From NCBI GenBank assembly GCA_031763025.1, contig JASSKH010000010.1:14966085-15030084 (forward strand): a stretch of DNA of 64,000 nt, in the 5' to 3' direction. The position numbers were made by a program, and so were the translations under genes. The DNA is from Macrocystis pyrifera. Taxonomy: Eukaryota > Sar > Phaeophyceae > Laminariales > Laminariaceae. The notes below the pieces were generated by a model. It saw only the letters and a program-made list of their open reading frames with translations. It did no database searches and was not told the origin of the DNA. Of this stretch, positions 24,876 through 36,040 are shown piece after piece (the first letter of the stretch is position 1; every line of letters begins with the position of its first letter).

Positions 24876-27800
24876 TTGTACATGCGAGATCCTGGCTGGT
24901 TCCAGCGACAGGCGAGCATTTCGCCCTCGAAACTTTGCGCCATGATTTTTTGAGAGGTGAAGAATGAAATTTGACATGGTTGTTTTCATGGAAATGTAGA
25001 TAAAATCTGATGGCTGATCTTTCTTCTCTTCTTTTTTTGTTGTTGAGGCGCAATTTTACGATTTTTAGACATTTTCGGCAACTTTGACCTTACCTGGTGC
25101 ACGAAAAAGGAAAACGAAAAAAAGAGAGGATTAGGCCTTATTTTTTCATGCCATGAAGAATAACCAAGCCAAATATTGTATCCCAACTCTCAAAACCATG
25201 GCGCAAAAATGATTTTCGTGCCACAAAAATATTTCCATATCACGTGTAGGAAAATGATCAGTTTTGGTCTAGAATAGACCGCAAATGAAACGAAAACAGG
25301 CCTAAAATAGACTTAATATGCCAGGTTGTTTTCTGAATCACATCGAATGCCAACCAAGACGATTACCAAGTGTGTTGGTGCCGTGATATGACGAGTCCAA
25401 CAGCACATGTCCTTTGGTCACTAAAAGGCCGAAAATACCCTGATTCATGTCTAAAGACCTGAATTTTCTTTATTATTTGGATACCCGCCTGCTCAAGTAA
25501 TCTTAAGGTTCAAACAACTGCCCATACGATCAGCTCTAATTTGCAAATACTTTTCACCGATGCGTTCCCCTTGTTGATGCTGTCATGTAGATATGTTTAA
25601 TGTCGGGAAATTCAACGTATTAACAATATTTGTTCGAGAGCCCGAAAGTGAAATGTTATGCATCTTGCTGGATTCAGCTCGTGGCAACTTTCAAGCCTTA
25701 TTACGCGGTAGCGGTGCCACTGTTCGGTTTCGGAGCCGAGGAGATAGCGTTGGCAGGTGTGCATTAGGACAGACGACCTACGCACAAGTCAAGGCGCGTA
25801 GTATAGTACCAGTAGACTCTATTTCGCTTGTGTGGGATCAAGTGCACAGGGGCCCTCGTGAAAAGGTGGGTGGATATCCCGACGCTGTATTATTTTGACA
25901 CGTTTGCCCGACATGGCAGAGTCGTCTTCAACCGACCTATTTGTTGAGGTACATTGGTCCAATAATGTGCCACACGCTATCGTTGCGCGAAGTCCTTAGT
26001 CGGGGACCCTACCTTCCGACCCTATCGTCTGTCGCCTGCTGAGCCAGGCGTGAGTACGATGTCGAGACCATCGTGGGACAACCGCAGGTGAACTACAGAG
26101 AAACCATCACCAAGAAAGTGTCGTTCAACTATCTGCACAAGAAGCAGACGGGAGGATCAGGCCAGTTCGCGCGCGTCATGGGGTTCATCGAACCCATTCC
26201 TGAGGACACCCGAGATGACAACAACGAGCTTGTACAGTTCGAATTCAAAAATCGAGTCGTCGGGGCAAACATTCCACCCGAGTACATATCCTCGGTGGAA
26301 AAGGGTGAGTGCCGGGCACTGAGTGAGATATCTGCAGGACACTGTCCGAAATCGAATGCTGCAGGCGATGTAAATAAGGGTTGCGCTGTTGAGCATTCGT
26401 GTTTGGCAGAACTGGTATCGTAGCGGGTGGAACTGCCTGAGTCCTGACCCCCCGCATGGCAAAGCTTCCAGTGGACGTGCTGGATGTATGCACGCAAACT
26501 CCCCTCTTGTACGTACCTGTGTCTCGAACTTGTTAGTTTCTGCCGAACGTGTGGAGATCTTCTCCACCGACAGTACTACCTACCGGCAGCCACGCAGCTA
26601 CACGTCCGAAATCATTGCCAACGCCTATGTTGTGACACCACTCGCCGAGCTATTCGTGAAGCCCGCTGACGTACTCGGCTCCGCTCTACGTCAACAATTG
26701 TACGATTTTGTCACATAGACGTGGGCAGCTGTACTCGTGGTACCATGCCCTGGCGTTCATAGTCAAGAGGCGACCACAGTGTCTCAACACGAGTCTGCTG
26801 TCGAAATCGTATCCCGCCTCAATACGGTATAGCGACATGATGCGCTCATGAATGCTTTGTGGTTGTTGGACATTTTAATGGCTTAATCTTGAAGAGGTCT
26901 GCCTCGCTTGCTGCATCTATCTATGGCGTGACTGTGATCATTTTGGACCAAGGATCCCGTATGTGCCAAGCGTACCACCCAGAAAGAGACGCTTGAGCTT
27001 CTTAAACTGAGTACCGTGAAGACTACCTGGTAAGGAGTAAGACCGTTGAGTTCACACAGGGTAGGTGATATCGATCGTTTTTCAGCGCTTTCGATAGTTT
27101 TCTCGAAATCGGTAAGGTCGCTAAAGTCGAACATTACATTTTGGGAAGGCTCCCGACCAGATCTTTCCTAAAACACCTTGATGCTGCTGTTCGTTTTTGT
27201 CGACCTCCTCCCCGTTCTGGAGAAACCGAGCTCTAGAAAACGATCGCACCCTACTCTGTGCAAACTCAACGGTCTTCCTCCTTACCGCAATGTTGCAATT
27301 ATAGCGTCTGCCGTATATTTGGCGAGACTCCTACTGAGTATGATACGACAAAGTGCTATTTTGGGACGTTAGCCCAAACACTCCCATACCGCAGGGAGAT
27401 TGATTTGATTGACGAGGGTTCTCGCTCGTTGCTGTGGCTTCAGTGAGCCAGCAAGAGCTGTCGGCGATTAAGTAGTCGCGCCGAAATCATTATGTGAATA
27501 ACAGACCAAAGCGCCGTCATGTACGCAAGACGATCCACAAGAGACACCGGATACACATTTACAGACTTGCCGCGAAAACCATACATCTAAGGCGACAGGG
27601 ATACGAAGATCCTTTCTATGCTCATGCGATGTTTTCCTGTCCACGTTGTGTGCCTGTTCATGAATTCCCTTAGGAGGAAGGGACGCGATGGAAAAAGGGG
27701 CTTTGATTGGCCATCCGGTTCAGGGGGGTGCGGGTTGTACTCGAAGACGGACAGACGCACACGGTAGATTCCAGTGACATGGCATTTCGCTTTGCGGCGT

Positions 27801-29610
27801 TGAGCGCGGTCCGAGAGGCTATCATGAAGGCTGGAGCACAGGTTTTGGAACCCGTTATGTCCGTTGAGGTAAGAGCAACCACACTATTACGTCAATTGTT
27901 CTTCAGACGAGTTCTACTCGTTCGATTTTGCGTGGTCAACATGCTGCAGTTTCCACGTGCAGCCCGTGCTCTTCCGCGAACGGCACTAAAACTTGATGAG
28001 TCCCAAACAACAAATGTTGTACTCGTAGTAAATAGGGTGGGATGGTGTAGGTGTACGGCACGTGCGTTGAGACAACACAGTATGCCCATTGCGTGACATG
28101 TGTTTTTGTGGTGAAGCGCGGACTCCGTTATCGAGACTAGAGGGACGGCGGCGGCTAGAGCAGTCATACCCCTGCCACCGACAGGCTGCGCCTGACTGGT
28201 CGGAAGACAACATAGCGGAGGTCATGCCATAATACCTGTACCTTGCACACAGCCAGCCTATCAAGCTTCTTGCTGCGCTTCATCACAAGCCAGACGCATC
28301 ACTATTTATAGTGGCTTGGCAGACTGATGATGGTTGCTTGCGCAATGTGTACCGGGTCGAAGCAGCCGCGAGGTCTCCGCGTATGGACAACCCAAATACT
28401 TCCTCCTTCGTCTTGAAGTTGCGATCGCTTCGCTCCGTATGCTGTCAGGTCATGGCGCCGAATGAATTCCAAGGATCAGTGATCGGGGGCATCAACAGAC
28501 GGACAGGAATAATTCAGAACACCGACATGAGTGATGACGGCTCTGGTTGCGTTGTCCAGGCAGATGTTCCTTTGGCCCAGGTGAGTGAGGTCTAGGCTAC
28601 TGTACTCTGAGTCCAAGGTAAGGGCAGTGATTTACTGGTACTTCGACAGGCTGGCTTTCGCGCTGCACAGCCGGAAAAGGTATACAGCTTCGAACAACAT
28701 ACCTGGTATATTATTATAAATCACAGGAGCTCGGAAGTAATTATGAGTTCCCGCGATATCGGTTGGATGACATCCATCCCCTTCAAAAGCGAGGTTTGCG
28801 ATTTCACAGTAGACAAGCTGTTGGGATGTTTCCCCCGTTGTGCTTTGCCTGGATATCGGCGATGGTGCACATGTGCCAGCATTTGAAAAGCCGGCTCGAG
28901 TGGCAGTAATTGTAACACGTTCACGTCACATTTTTGTTCCGTGTGCCAGATGTTTGGGTACTCGACAGACCTGCGATCATCAACACAAGGAAAAGGAGAG
29001 TTTACGATGGAGTACAAAGAACACAACCCCGTCAACAGGTGAACATTATTGCCTGTTCATTCATAACGACAAGCCATGCGGAGGCGTTTTTTTTTTTTTC
29101 TGCGAACACGATTCTTCAGATCCTATTTTACGGTTGCCCCAATTGCGTGTGGTTGCAGAATGTAGCAGCGTGCAACTGTTAAGAAGAAAAGCGGACGTCT
29201 CTCTCCATCGCAGTAGGTACCGCACACGATTGCATGGTCATGGAATGAAGTGGGGCTTGCGGTATAGCCCTCAGCCAAGATCAAAGGCGACTTCAGTTTT
29301 TCCACCATCTTGTGACCCGACCACAACTCCCGTGCCGACCAGGTAGTCGCGGCATCACCAAGCTACTATTCATATTGATTTTTTCAACATGTTGCGAAAA
29401 TGCGCACGGGATCGGCCACCATTGCTGGCCTACCTGTTTTTCGCTTGTGCAGGATTATCGCAGTTCATCAGCTCGCTGTTGCTCTGTTACGCTGACAGCG
29501 CATCCTATGTTGTTTTTTGCCGTTCTCGTACGATGCTTCCGTGGTTGACCAGGGACATCCAGCAAACCCTCATGGCTGAGTACCGTGAAAAGCTCGAAGC
29601 CGGCAACTAG
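11259..29610 (+). CDS. GFM1: Mitochondrial elongation factor G1, 18 exons
   Basis: The GTPase moves tRNA-mRNA through the mitochondrial ribosome during translation. Exons: 11259-11324, 11686-11847, 18833-18976, 19475-19669, 19869-20012, 20684-20773, 21930-22022, 22874-22969, 23129-23227, 23434-23529, 23791-23873, 24393-24507, 24626-24747, 26048-26304, 27674-27868, 28449-28580, 28950-29038, 29553-29610. Every border is GT-AG and all phases match, giving about 744 aa, the usual family length. P-loop AHIDSGKT followed by [12 protein letters not shown] is the EF-G1 signature rather than EF-G2 or bacterial-type EF-G. One extra G in exon 15 breaks the frame; without it the protein is intact. Named from family knowledge; the symbol follows the human orthologue. 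Confidence 0.95.
12225..12495. repeat. GACGGGACGG minisatellite tracts, left group
   Basis: Units of the type CGACGGGACGGGACGGT occur at about 12,226-12,308 and 12,462-12,500, split by the TIR family A fragment. The same unit recurs at 17,440-17,660 on the other side of the 4.4-kb element. Confidence 0.6.
12318..12445 (+). mobile_element. TIR element family A, left-end fragment
   Basis: It begins GGGGTTTTAGCCAAAATCAG, followed by GTATACCTGCCCACTTTTTGG, the inverted complement of the right end at 55,110-55,134 and 4,664-4,711. A short CAGCAGTATTACTGTAGTAG palindrome interrupts the terminal repeat. The copy is only a terminus, with no matching right end nearby. Confidence 0.65.
14279..14329. 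repeat. Perfect 17-bp hairpin
   Basis: GTGCGAAAAAGGCTGAG and its exact inverse complement are separated by 17 bp. The structure lies inside the 4.4-kb TIR element, just upstream of the foldback element. No function is assigned. Confidence 0.7.
14474..16172. mobile_element. Foldback element with ~710-bp inverted arms, TTA duplication
   Basis: The arms 14,474-15,183 and 15,438-16,172 are inverted copies along their whole length. Shared blocks include CCCATCTTATCGAGGAC at the tips, TTGGCCGCTTCGG near the middle and GACAAACAG near the inner ends. The tips start GGACCC/GGGCCC and are flanked by TTA on both sides (14,471-14,473 and 16,173-16,175). A 3-bp TTA duplication with GGSCC-type ends matches the PIF/Harbinger superfamily. 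The centre (about 250 bp, AT-rich) encodes nothing, so it is a non-autonomous long-TIR element. Confidence 0.85.
17440..17660. repeat. GACGGGACGG minisatellite tract, right group
   Basis: About five units of the type TTTTTGACGGCGGAACGGGACGGTA are repeated with a period near 35-40 bp. They degrade at the right into an inverse-oriented CCGTCCCGTC copy. The sequence is G-rich on the + strand and has no coding features. Confidence 0.7.
18833..20012 (+). CDS. GFM1: EF-G1 exons 3-5: rest of the GTPase domain
   Basis: Exon 3 contains the switch I region ([11 protein letters not shown]) and the G3 box DTPGHVDFT. Exon 4 contains the G4 box NKLDRAG, within [20 protein letters not shown]. Exon 5 encodes the QLPIG strand and the G' subdomain start. 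All three exons start and end in phase 0 and have typical donors. The 7-kb intron before exon 3 is the longest in the gene and holds several transposable elements. Confidence 0.93.
20684..24747 (+). CDS. GFM1: EF-G1 exons 6-13: G', domains II and III
   Basis: Exon 7 ends in GSAYKNK and exon 8 resumes with [16 protein letters not shown], so the G5 box SAYKNKG is split exactly at a splice site. Exons 9-10 hold domain II ([29 protein letters not shown]). Exons 11-12 hold [12 protein letters not shown] at the II/III boundary, followed by a Lys-rich insert KKSKKGGG. Exon 13 contains the conserved [11 protein letters not shown] of domain III. The order and spacing equal those of known EF-G1 proteins. 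Confidence 0.93.
22390..22429 (+). repeat. Dispersed 35-bp repeat, copy 1
   Basis: The core TATCCTCYGGCGGATTGGT plus AAAAATAAAGCT occurs here in EF-G1 intron 7 and again at 33,322-33,361 in the intergenic region. Both copies follow a T-rich run. It is a likely terminus of an unidentified element family. Confidence 0.55.
24830..24874 (+). repeat. (AAT)15 microsatellite
   Basis: A pure AAT repeat of about 45 bp lies in EF-G1 intron 13, a good candidate for length polymorphism. Confidence 0.95.
26048..29610 (+). CDS. GFM1: EF-G1 exons 14-18: domains IV and V
   Basis: Exon 14 opens domain IV ([26 protein letters not shown]), the tip that enters the ribosomal A site. Exon 15 carries LIGHPVQ and then, one base out of frame, [17 protein letters not shown], with six G's at 27,723-27,728 where five would keep the frame. 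Exon 16 has the domain V opening [16 protein letters not shown], exon 17 [15 protein letters not shown], and exon 18 the C-terminal helix with a TAG stop at 29,608. A frameshift inside so intact a gene is either an assembly error or a recent null mutation. Confidence 0.92.
27029..27286. mobile_element. Foldback repeat in EF-G1 intron 14
   Basis: The arms 27,029-27,077 and 27,241-27,286 are inverted copies sharing GGTAAGGAG, AAGACCGTTGAGTT, CACAG.GTAGG and CGATCG. The surrounding sequence suggests weaker inverted similarity further in. The ends are not defined and no target duplication was seen. A small decayed MITE is the simplest reading. Confidence 0.55.
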
Positions 29611-32600
29611 TGAGGTCTGCTCGGGGGAGAGCTTTTGCACGCCTTGAAGCTGTACGCTTCGTGTCGGTGACGCTCCTGTGGTAATTGAGTAATTTACCGG
29701 TAGAGTGCTGGACACGTGAGATGGAGTCCGGTTTTTCCTCTCTGGACCCCCTCTTGTTGTACGGTAGTTGACCACGCACATTGAGCACTATCATAGCGAT
29801 AAAGCTGAATAACGTGGGTGATGTTTGGTGTAACCAGATGAGTTATACTGCTGTGTGCAGATAATGTGTTTGGTGCCCACATTTTTCCTACTTGTCATTT
29901 TCTTCAAAATAATTTGTCTGCTTAGTGGGAAAACCGGTATCATCCAGGGTCACGTCACTTTCGGAAAAAGAGAAAGGTATTTGGTACCTGCAGTTTTCAT
30001 ATTAATGGTCAACGTGTTTATTACGCATATTCGTACTGCTTTGATTTGGTGTTTGTGATGACGCAACTCCTGCAGACGGAGTGTAATGCACAGACGAACC
30101 TGTTCCTGGCCACGCAGGCCGACGATTACTCTTGTCTGAAACTGTCCCATGTTGCCATCAGAAAACCTTTCAACGCTGTGATTTGATTGCGCACAGAAGA
30201 GTGACTGAACAAGCCTTGTATGGTTAGTGCCTGCTACCTGGTAGAGCTACACTGTCAATCAAGGTAAACGGAAGTCTAGGCGAGCCTGAGTTGATAACCG
30301 TGGTCTACTTTTGAGCAAACGCTAGAAGTCGGAGGCACGTTGCGCTCGTTTGGTTTCCGTTTACTAGGCCCCTGCTGTTTCCAATACTGATACGAAGTAT
30401 GGCAGCAGTGCGGGACACTATATTTTCTCAGGTACGCGGAGGATACATATATATATATACTACTTCACGCCTCGGACAGATGATGATCCATCTGATCTAT
30501 CTACAGTAGATCATGTAGTTCCTCAGCTGCCGTTATCATAAGATGTGCCAGGGAACGCCTTGCACTTACTTCGATTCGCGTCGAAAACTCAACTAGTACC
30601 TCTGCTGCCACGCTGCCATTTTTATAATTATACTTGAAGCATTGCAAACCTACATATATCGAGACGGCAGTAACTGGTACTGGTATCGTACTACCAGGTA
30701 CGTACGAGTACGTCGAGTCCGTTTCTCGGATACAACAGGCAGCTAGTTTTACGGTTTTATTGTTGCGTTGGCCATCCGACAAAGTCCCATGTTTTTTGTT
30801 TCGGTTACACGGCGATTGTGTATTGTGCAGCAGTTAGCTGTAGTGTAGGTAGTATGCATGGTTCTTGCGCGATGTGTGTATACTCCGTCTTGCAATACCT
30901 GATATCGACGTAGCTTTACTTGCCTCGCCTCGTCTTTCAATTGCATTGAAGCGGACACACACCTACCTGGTCTTGGCATCATACGAGATGAACCGATACA
31001 TGTATCGTTATTGTATTATGGCAGATCAACTACGGGCAAGCAAATAAATACAGCCGCACGCCCATGGTCTTAATGGAGCCGGCGATTAAGTTAAATTGGC
31101 GCGAAGCGCCAAAAACGAGGCAGCAAAGCGACCAAAGGTTTATTTTGCCTATATATAGGCGAAAAAAAGTATTTATTTCATACAGCGGTGGGTACAAGCT
31201 TCGTCTGTTGGCTTTAGATACAATGTATCTAAAGTTGTGTTTTTGTAGTACTGACTGCAAGAGCTGTACGTGACCGATTTCCACACACTCGACATCTACA
31301 GAAGCGAGCGATCGTGGGCTATCGCGTGGAACTTGTTTCACTGCCCAAGTTGTCTCGAGTTGGTCACTGTCGGAGTGCTGCTATGGTCTTGGTGATGTTT
31401 TGGGAGCGGCAATATTTCGTAGTTTGACTTCGTTTTCTGTGAACGCACACGGCCTACGACATATGTAGCAGACAAACTCGCTTCCGGGTACTGGCCGACA
31501 ATGAGAGTACTGCAGCTTTTGGGTCTGTTTACACTGGTCCACAGCACAGATGATGTGTACGTTTGCCTTGATGTTCTCTATCTAGATACTCTTATTTCTT
31601 CTCGCCCTTCCTCTGGATCTTTTCAATAGGTTCCGCTGGATCTTTTCAATAGGTCAGACGATGTTTTTCTGCAGCGACCGGCTGGTTCACTTTGCCCATG
31701 ATAAAATTCCACGAGCACTCACTTACCGTGAGTAAGCAGGTAGCCCAGCCGGGTGAAGTCAAGAAATAACCACGTGCAGGCGGAAGAACCTGCACATGGG
31801 AAATCATCACCGGGTTCACAGATGTGCGCCTCGTATCTTCTCTTGCACCTAGAACGTTTGGATTGAAAAAATCAAGTAGTTTCTCAAACTAGACATATTT
31901 TCATTACGCTCGTGAATCCTCGTTGAGGGCAACACGCAGAAGCAGCCTTCGTCGCTCACGGCTCCTGCAGCCCCCCGAAACATAAACCCAATAATGTTTT
32001 CGCATATAGCTCAAACGCACTCCGCTCTAGGAAGCTGTGCACCGGCCGTAAGTGTCGGATGTAGTTTGTAAGGACAGGATATGCTATATTTCTTACTGCG
32101 AAAGAATCAAGACACGTGAACCAAACGTTGATTGACAGAGTGCCCAACACAAGAATACAACCATCCTCGTAATATTAACGGAGTAAAAACGTCGCCTACA
32201 CGTCGTGGCAGAATCTATCCCTGAATATTATTGAGACAGTGCACATGCTGCACGCATCGTACGCCATAAGGTCTAATCTGAACAGTATTATTCGGACCGC
32301 CCGCACTCAACGTGCGCCACCATTGTGGGCCAGAATTGCAGCCCGCGTGATACATTTCGTCTTGGGCGCATACAACTCGCACTCCCCATTGAATTTCCAA
32401 TTTGCGTTCGTCTCCTTCGGGTGCATAAAAGTCCCGAGAAAGCTCGTCGGGTGCACAGCAGATACTACAACTTCCACCTTCGTGCTGATGCTAAAAGTGA
32501 TTATGGCGGTGTTTCCATGCCCCCACTGTCATCTCATGCCCCCTGGCAAACGCGCGAAAATCGAGATGGCATTGACGATAGCACAGCCACCCTCTGCCCC

Positions 32601-33320
32601 CCCCTGATCTCGAGCAGCTTGATGTTCTGCATACTATCTGCTCAAACTGAAGGTCATCGGCGATTCAACAAGCAAAGCCTTTGCCACGAGTGGCACTTGC
32701 GGGGCCTCCACTACCGACAAAAGCGCGGCAGATGGTCTTGATGGGTGCACCTTTCGCGCAAACAGCCCTCAGCGGTTCCCTGGTGTTGATGCCGCCGTGA
32801 TGCCTGCATCACCATCCGTGAGACGTCGAACAAGGACGTGTCATTTGGCCCAAATAAATGCAGCAAGAATATTACCGGAACTGTACAGGCCCTCACTCGA
32901 GTACCCGAAAATTTATAACACGAAAACGGGCTGGATTGCACTTGCTGTTTTAACAGTACGCCTCGAGGTGACCGGCCTTGTCGCTCAAGCTGGGGACAAC
33001 GACGTTCTTTACCGCTTCCATGTCCGCGACGACGTCGTGCTTCCTCAGTTATTGTCTGTTGTAATGCTACTTGAATATCCGTCATCGACAAGAGGACAAG
33101 AAGTACATATTCATATACTTCGAAGCATACGAACAGTCAAAACACACCCCCCCCCCCAAACTTGAGCGTGCGGTTGGCGATTCTTCTGACATACCTGGCA
33201 CACATGACATACTGTAGTATGCAAACTACTTTGGTTGATTACTGTATAAACCGTACCCATTACCTTTGTGGTGGTGGTACTGATAGTATACCTGGTATTA
33301 TACTCGTATACGCACATACC
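29611..33320. other. Intergenic, nothing coding supported
   Basis: The region follows the EF-G1 stop. Short open frames exist on both strands (for example 32,239-32,607 + and 32,711-33,091 -) but none has a motif or a consistent exon chain. A 22-bp tandem duplication (CGCTGGATCTTTTCAATAGG) is at 31,612-31,657, a short AT repeat at 30,449-30,462, and a C11 run at 33,148-33,158. Confidence 0.45.
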
Positions 33321-33361
33321 TTTTTTTTGTTATCCTCTGGCGGATTGGTAAAAATAAAGCT

Positions 33362-33645
33362 AATGAACCAACCATTTTGATGGACAGCGGGTTTTTGGTA
33401 GATGCTTGTTCGGGACTGCTCAAGGAGGGGAGTGGTCGTTTTTGGTGGATGAGATAGAGGGATGTTGGTTGTGGTAGTCTTCATGTGCGCCACATCGATG
33501 AACAATGAACCAACCATTTTGATGGACAGCGGGTTTTTGGTAGATGCTTGTTCGGGACTGTTCAAGGAGGGGAGTGGTCGTTTGGTGGATGAGATGGAGG
33601 GATGTTGGTTGTGGTAGTCTTCATGTGCGTCACGTCGGTTTTGAT
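33362..33645 (+). repeat. Tandem duplication of a ~142-bp unit
   Basis: Two head-to-tail copies, each starting AATGAACCAACCATTTTGAT and ending near CTTCATGTGCG, differ at only a few positions (for example TTTTTGG/TTTGG and AGATAGAG/AGATGGAG). The unit directly follows the second copy of the 35-bp dispersed repeat. It encodes nothing recognisable. Confidence 0.85.
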
Positions 33646-34299
33646 TTGTCGTATGATACAGTAACTGCTGCGCTTTGGTTCTGGAGAGTTCACTACTTTA
33701 TGTTCCTCAGTCTTTTTTGGAACAACCCTACACGTTGTCGGATGGCAAGCATGATAATAATAAAGCTTAATTATGCTCAACACACTAAGTCTTCCACGTT
33801 CAAATTTCTTGTCGTGTGTCAATTTAGCCCATGGTTCCTGTTGCAACATCAGAACAGGCTGCTGTTACCTCTGGCGCTTGGCACGTTGACCCGACCTGAC
33901 CCCCGAGAGGGGCAGGTGCAGTGGAGATTATAGTCACCCGGGAGAGTCATTTCCTCCGGGTGATGTGGGACCAGCCGGATATGCCCGTACTCACAGTCTC
34001 TTTGACCGTGGGTGGATTATATGTCGAGATCGAAGGTCAATCGTCGCGTGACTGCGGGTGTGCGAGCTGCGAGCTGTGTCTTTCTTCTTCTAGTTTGTGT
34101 GCGGCGTGATTTCGTGTGGTTCCCGTGGTTCCCGTTAATACAACGATTTTATTGGAAGATAGCTCCCGTCGTTCTCGTTATTTCAGCCATTTGATAAGAA
34201 GATAGCTGGCGTCAACTGCCCCGTATTATTTTATACTTGCCATGGTAACGTACTAGCGGGGTTTCCAGAAAGAATGAGGAGTTTTTTACGGAGATCCCT

Positions 34300-34400
34300 C
34301 CTAAATATCCCCTGTTTTGGGGTTTTAAAATATGGAGGCGTTTTTTAACGGGGATTCCTTGCTATCCTCCCCCCGGGGATATTTGGTAGGTATCCCCTAT
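34300..34400. repeat. Short imperfect inverted repeat
   Basis: GATCCCTCCTAAATATCCCC and its near-inverse GGGGATATTTGGTAGGTATCCCC flank a centre containing GGGGTTTTAAAAT. It may be a very small MITE; no flanking duplication was identified. Confidence 0.45.
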
Positions 34401-34429
34401 TGGGATGTCGGCGAATTGGATAACACGGC

Positions 34430-36040
34430 TACGTTATGTTACTCCAACACGCCGCTTTACCACTAACAACACACAGGTAACACATGTTAGATCTCGGGGA
34501 GATCCGAAGGGTAACGTAGTAACATTACGTTAGAACGACTTCGGCCCCAACGGTAATTAACTCAGTAACATATTGTTAGACCCGGATTGATATTTACTGA
34601 CGGTAACACCGTAACATGATAATGTTACAGAGACTTATGCATTTAGGCTAACATCCTAACATAATGTTACGTATGGGCCGGCTAAGACTGTAACGTATCT
34701 AACGTACGTTAAGTGTTACGTTATCCGAGGGCCTAAGGCAATCAGATGGGGGGTCCAGATAACGTAGTGTTAGTAGTGCTCGCCACTGCGTTACGTTACA
34801 TTAGTGTGTTATCTGTAACACAATGTTATGTGTTATAATAGTAGTGCTGGCGGACATGGTGACGTTATGTCAGGGTGTTATGTATAGCACTCCTCCTAAG
34901 GGTAACTGTTACAGCAGGGTACAGCTCTCAGACCGTAAAAAGGACCTGCTCTCGTTAGATCTCTGAGGCCGGCTTACATGTTGTTTGGGAGTTCGAGGAA
35001 GTGCCTTCAAGCAGTAATGATCGGGTCACTCACGCAGAACGCGGATCGATGCAATGGGATAGATGCAAGCAGTCAGCGTGAACACTCAACGAAGCACCAT
35101 AGACATGATGACGGGCACGACGGGCAAGGCAGGGGCTGGGGGTCGATAGGACAGGTATCACAGATCACTTGGCTTTGACTTTCTTTCTTCCCTTGGTGGT
35201 GTTTTGTAAACACCGGGTGGTCCCGGAACCTCGTTACTGGCTCTGTACCCGAGACCGAAGGCGTTCCCACACCGGGGATCCTCCCTGCCCCTATAAGATC
35301 CGTCCAGAGGATGCTAACCAAAGCTTGCCCTCTGCCTATCGAATAGACCCGACGCGTGACCCTGATCAGGACAGTGGTCTCGCGCCGTATTATCCTCCCC
35401 ATAGCGCTGGTCGCGACAGTCGCAGCGCTATGAACCTCCCTCCTTGGCACCACCCGCTGTAACATAACACTATGTAGTGTGTTATGTCTAACGCTGCGTC
35501 GACAGCAGTAACATTATGTTATCGTGTTAGTAAATATGCGGATATCGATTTGGGCATGTTGGAGTGACAACGTACGTGTTGGGTCAAAACCTAACACTGT
35601 GATGCACTGTTTTAGTTCAAGGACTCATCACACGGCATAACATAATGTTACTGCTGTGCCACCAGAGCTAGACGAGACCGAGCTGCAACATTCCCTTTTA
35701 GGACTGCATTTCCGTTTCGGGGACAAATCAGTCAAGTTCTAAGTTATTTGTCCCCAAAACGGGACTGCGGTACTAAAAGGGTTAATTAAGGCACGTGCAC
35801 GTTCGTGGGTTTGTGTTACCGCGTTACCGTGATCGCTCCTCCAATGCTAACTGTTAAGATATTGTCTTGTATGAGATTGAAAGCCCGGTAACTACCTGGG
35901 TTCAGTCACTGGGAACGTATTTGTAGTACTTGGAAGGCGTATCTTAGATGGAAAAACCAGGGGTTTTCCAGAGGGCTAACACTATGTTAATACGTTACCA
36001 CGTTCTTGTGTTAGGCCCCACAACGTAGATAAGTGTTATC
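34430..36040. repeat. 1.6-kb tract packed with TAAC/GTTA palindromes
   Basis: About seventeen palindromic or near-palindromic words built from TAAC...GTTA occur here, such as TAACATAATGTTA (34,649 and 35,635), TAACATTATGTTA (35,508) and TAACGTACGTTA (34,698). They are rare elsewhere in the window. A 280-bp block in the centre (about 35,160-35,460) lacks them. The tract ends just before the gag-like element, but no equivalent tract lies downstream of that element, so it is not a simple long terminal repeat pair. Confidence 0.65.
35694..35781. mobile_element. 88-bp hairpin MITE with CCCTTTTAG ends
   Basis: Arms of about 36 bp, starting CCCTTTTAG and ending GGGGACAAAT, are inverted around a 15-bp loop. 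The right side is followed directly by TTAATTAA, but the left flank is CATT, so a TTAA duplication is not shown. Its ends resemble those of the foldback MITE at 4,737-5,072. Confidence 0.7.

Noticed and set aside
32215..33091. Minus-strand gene suggested by clustered open frames
   Set aside because: No chain of exons with consistent phases or recognisable motifs could be built.
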